Positions 62,476 through 64,000 of a DNA stretch of 64,000 nt are shown here, one piece after another. Both the position numbers and the translations under genes were made by a program. Origin of the DNA: Streptomyces sp. TLI_171 (GTDB taxonomy: Bacteria; Actinomycetota; Actinomycetes; Streptomycetales; Streptomycetaceae); NCBI RefSeq assembly GCF_003610255.1, contig NZ_RAPS01000001.1, positions 7,529,001 through 7,593,000 of the forward strand. The letters run 5' to 3'. The first letter of the stretch is position 1. Every line of letters starts with the position of its first letter. Below the pieces are notes generated by a model that was not told the origin of the DNA, did not search any database, and saw only the letters and a list, made by a program, of their open reading frames with translations.

Positions 62476-63684
62476 TCAACTCCCGTTCGCAGGAAGCACG
62501 GTGACCGCCGAGCGGTCGACTGCGGACAGCGCCGGCCGGCCCGCCAGCGCCATGGTGTGGGCGAGTTCCCCGGTGGCCAGGCCCAGCACCCCGGCCACCC
62601 CGGCCGCGCCCCCGGCCGCCAGCCCCCAGAGCACGGGACGGCCCAGCAGCACCGCCCGGGCGCCCAGCGCGAGCGCCGCGAACGCGTCGCCGCCGCTGCG
62701 CACCCCGCCGTCGAACAGCACCGGGCAGGCCCCGCCGACCGCGTCCACCACCTCCGCCAGCGCGTCCAGCGCGGCCGCCGCACCGTCCAGTTGGCGGCCG
62801 CCGTGGTTGGACACCAGCACCGCGTCCACGCCGTGCTCGACGGCCAGCGCCGCGTCCTGCGCCGTCAGAACGCCCTTCAGCACCAGCGGCAGTTCGCTGC
62901 GCGCGCGCAGCCAGGCCAGGTCGGCCCAGGTCACCGACGGGTCGACGGCCTCCGCGGTGTGCACCGCGAGCGCGGAGCGGCCCGCGCCCGGGCGGTGGGC
63001 GGACGCCATCAGCGCCGGGTCGACGTTGACCGCGGCGACGCCCGGCGGGATCGCGAAACCGTTGCGGGCGTCACGGTGCCGGCGACCCAACTGCGGGGCG
63101 TCCACGGTCAGTACCAGCGCCCGGTAGCCCGCCGCGGCGGCCCGGTCGACCAGACCCGCGAGGACGTCGCGCCGGCGCAGCCAGTACAGCTGCAGCCAGC
63201 GCGGTGCGGTGGACAGGGCCGCGATCTCCTCCAGCGTGCGGCTGGCGAACACGCTCACCACGTACAGCGCGCCGGCCGCCGAGGCGCCCCGGGCGGTCGC
63301 CGACTCGCCGTCGGGATGCGCCAGCCGGTGGTACGCGGTGGGCGCCACGCCGATCGGGGTGGCCAGCCGGGCGCCCAGCAGCTCCGTCGTGGTGTCGACG
63401 GCGGAGACGTCGACCAGGACGCGTGGCCGCAGCACCACCCGGTCGAACGCCCGGCGGTTGGCCGCCAGGGTGCGTTCGCCGCCGGCGCCGCCCTCGATGA
63501 AGTCGGTCACCTCGGAGGGGAGTCGGCGGTGAGCGAGGACCCGGTAGTCGTCGAGGCGGAGGACGGCCGCGGCGTCGCCGGGTTCGGCGCGGAGGAGCTG
63601 CGACGAGCCGGCGGGGCGGGACGCCGAAGCGGGGACGGGACGATCGTCCTGCGGCGACGGGGCCGCCTCCGGGAGGGGGGTCAT
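62476..63684 (-). CDS. hmo: 4-hydroxymandelate oxidase (FMN-dependent)
   Basis: A 402-residue FMN alpha-hydroxyacid oxidase. After a ~40-residue variable N-terminus the TIM barrel has LPSEVTDFIEGGAGGERTLA, RPRVLVDVSAVDTTTELLGA, PIGVAPTAYHRLAHPDGE, LQLYWLRRRDV and the active site DAVLVSNHGGRQLDG (His base) with VLFDGGVRSGGDAF. In glycopeptide and related clusters Hmo oxidises 4-hydroxymandelate to 4-hydroxyphenylglyoxylate for HpgT. Lactate oxidase is the closest alternative. The ATG at 63684 overlaps the upstream stop; hpgT follows at once. Confidence 0.88.
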   Translation of the reverse strand: MTPLPEAAPSPQDDRPVPASASRPAGSSQLLRAEPGDAAAVLRLDDYRVLAHRRLPSEVTDFIEGGAGGERTLAANRRAFDRVVLRPRVLVDVSAVDTTTELLGARLATPIGVAPTAYHRLAHPDGESATARGASAAGALYVVSVFASRTLEEIAALSTAPRWLQLYWLRRRDVLAGLVDRAAAAGYRALVLTVDAPQLGRRHRDARNGFAIPPGVAAVNVDPALMASAHRPGAGRSALAVHTAEAVDPSVTWADLAWLRARSELPLVLKGVLTAQDAALAVEHGVDAVLVSNHGGRQLDGAAAALDALAEVVDAVGGACPVLFDGGVRSGGDAFAALALGARAVLLGRPVLWGLAAGGAAGVAGVLGLATGELAHTMALAGRPALSAVDRSAVTVLPANGS

Positions 63685-64000
63685 CGGGGCGGCTCGCCGT
63701 CGCCGGGTGCGCCCGCGAGTTCCCACCAGCCGGAGGTGGCCGGGTGGGTCGGGTCGGGGTGCGGGGGTGGCTGGACCGGGCGGGGGAGGGGTTCGCCGGG
63801 GCAAGCGTCGCCGAAGAGGAGGGCGACGCCGCGGCTGGTGGCGGGGACGGGGGCGGGGAGACCGGGGTCGTAGGGCAGCCAGTGCTGTTCGACCACCAGG
63901 AGCAGGGCGCGGCGCAGGCCGCCCGAGCGGGCGTAGGCCTCCAGCAGCCGCAGGGCCGTGGTCCCGGTGGGCGCGTCCTCGTCGGTGACGGCGAGGGCGA
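63681..64000 (-). CDS. C-terminal part of an unidentified gene of the hydroxyphenylglycine cluster
   Basis: The last ~106 codons of a minus-strand gene that starts beyond the right edge. The visible sequence is ALAVTDEDAPTGTTALRLLE, AYARSGGLRRALLLVVEQHW, then VALLFGDACPGE and a Pro-rich tail ending GDGEPPR. The helix-strand pattern around ALLLVVEQ is reminiscent of ketosynthase-like (thiolase-fold) proteins, but no catalytic motif is in view and I do not assign a function. It overlaps hmo (ATGA), so it belongs to the same operon. The rest of the cluster should lie to the right. Confidence 0.6.
   Translation of the reverse strand, partial: ALAVTDEDAPTGTTALRLLEAYARSGGLRRALLLVVEQHWLPYDPGLPAPVPATSRGVALLFGDACPGEPLPRPVQPPPHPDPTHPATSGWWELAGAPGDGEPPR

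Noticed and set aside
1..64000. CRISPR arrays, complete tRNA or rRNA genes, intact insertion sequences
   Set aside because: No regularly spaced repeats, no complete cloverleaf and no transposase with flanking inverted repeats were seen. The only tRNA-like item is the 3' half at 3943-3990.

Overview
The window is very GC-rich actinobacterial DNA of Streptomyces/Kitasatospora type. This rests on strong GC bias at third codon positions, frequent GTG starts, a PhoD-like Tat phosphatase, a Ser/Thr kinase with an extracellular lectin domain, an ECF41 sigma factor, sugar ABC systems without their own ATPase, one rare TTA codon, and many HxlR/TetR/MarR/IclR regulators. No rRNA, complete tRNA, intact IS element, prophage or CRISPR array was seen. 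I made all functional calls by reading the sequence; no database search was run.

Layout. 0-12.9 kb is mixed housekeeping and stress genes: an APC permease edge with a divergent Lrp regulator, a gamma-carbonic-anhydrase-like protein, an HxlR/quinone reductase pair, a secreted HNH nuclease, an accessory-gene remnant beside a tRNA-like fragment, PhoD, a kinase-ricin receptor, CutA, a hydrolase-reductase fusion with its TetR regulator, and a degenerate Nudix ORF. 12.9-24.7 kb holds signal peptidase I, a very large secreted M4+M28 double peptidase, an XRE regulator followed by two tandem paralogous small proteins, an ECF41 sigma factor, a MarR/MaoC pair with overlapping start codons, a methyltransferase and a TIGR03086 protein. 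24.0-29.1 kb is a TetR-controlled FMO-SDR-MFS-TSUP operon of unknown substrate.

29.1-38.0 kb is a 4-hydroxybenzoate to protocatechuate to 4,5-(meta)-cleavage operon (pobA, ligJ, ligK, ligI, a fused ligA-ligB, ligC, aldo-keto reductase). Behind it lies an IclR regulator, with a cytosolic ModA-like binding protein divergent from that regulator. This route is unusual for this group, where the beta-ketoadipate pathway is typical. 38.2-42.9 kb has a large membrane protein with a C-terminal helix-hairpin-helix-like region, a conserved RNA-binding-like protein and a type III polyketide synthase carrying the TTA codon.

42.9-55.5 kb is a complete pectin/galacturonate module: secreted pectate lyase and pectin methylesterase, an ABC importer, uronate dehydrogenase, a galactarolactone-cycloisomerase-like enolase, 5-keto-4-deoxyglucarate dehydratase, ketoglutarate semialdehyde dehydrogenase and an IclR regulator. 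Four matching 16-bp inverted repeats sit in its promoter regions and look like that regulator's operator.

55.7-60.4 kb is small ordinary genes (lectin-like, APH-like, protein phosphatase, LiaF-like, EF-hand, DUF402, lipase). 60.5-64.0 kb is the edge of a nonribosomal peptide cluster: PPTase, HpgT and Hmo, the last two for 4-hydroxyphenylglycine, plus an unfinished gene. Several reading-frame breaks fall on G5/C5 runs where one more base would repair the gene, so assembly homopolymer errors are a live explanation.
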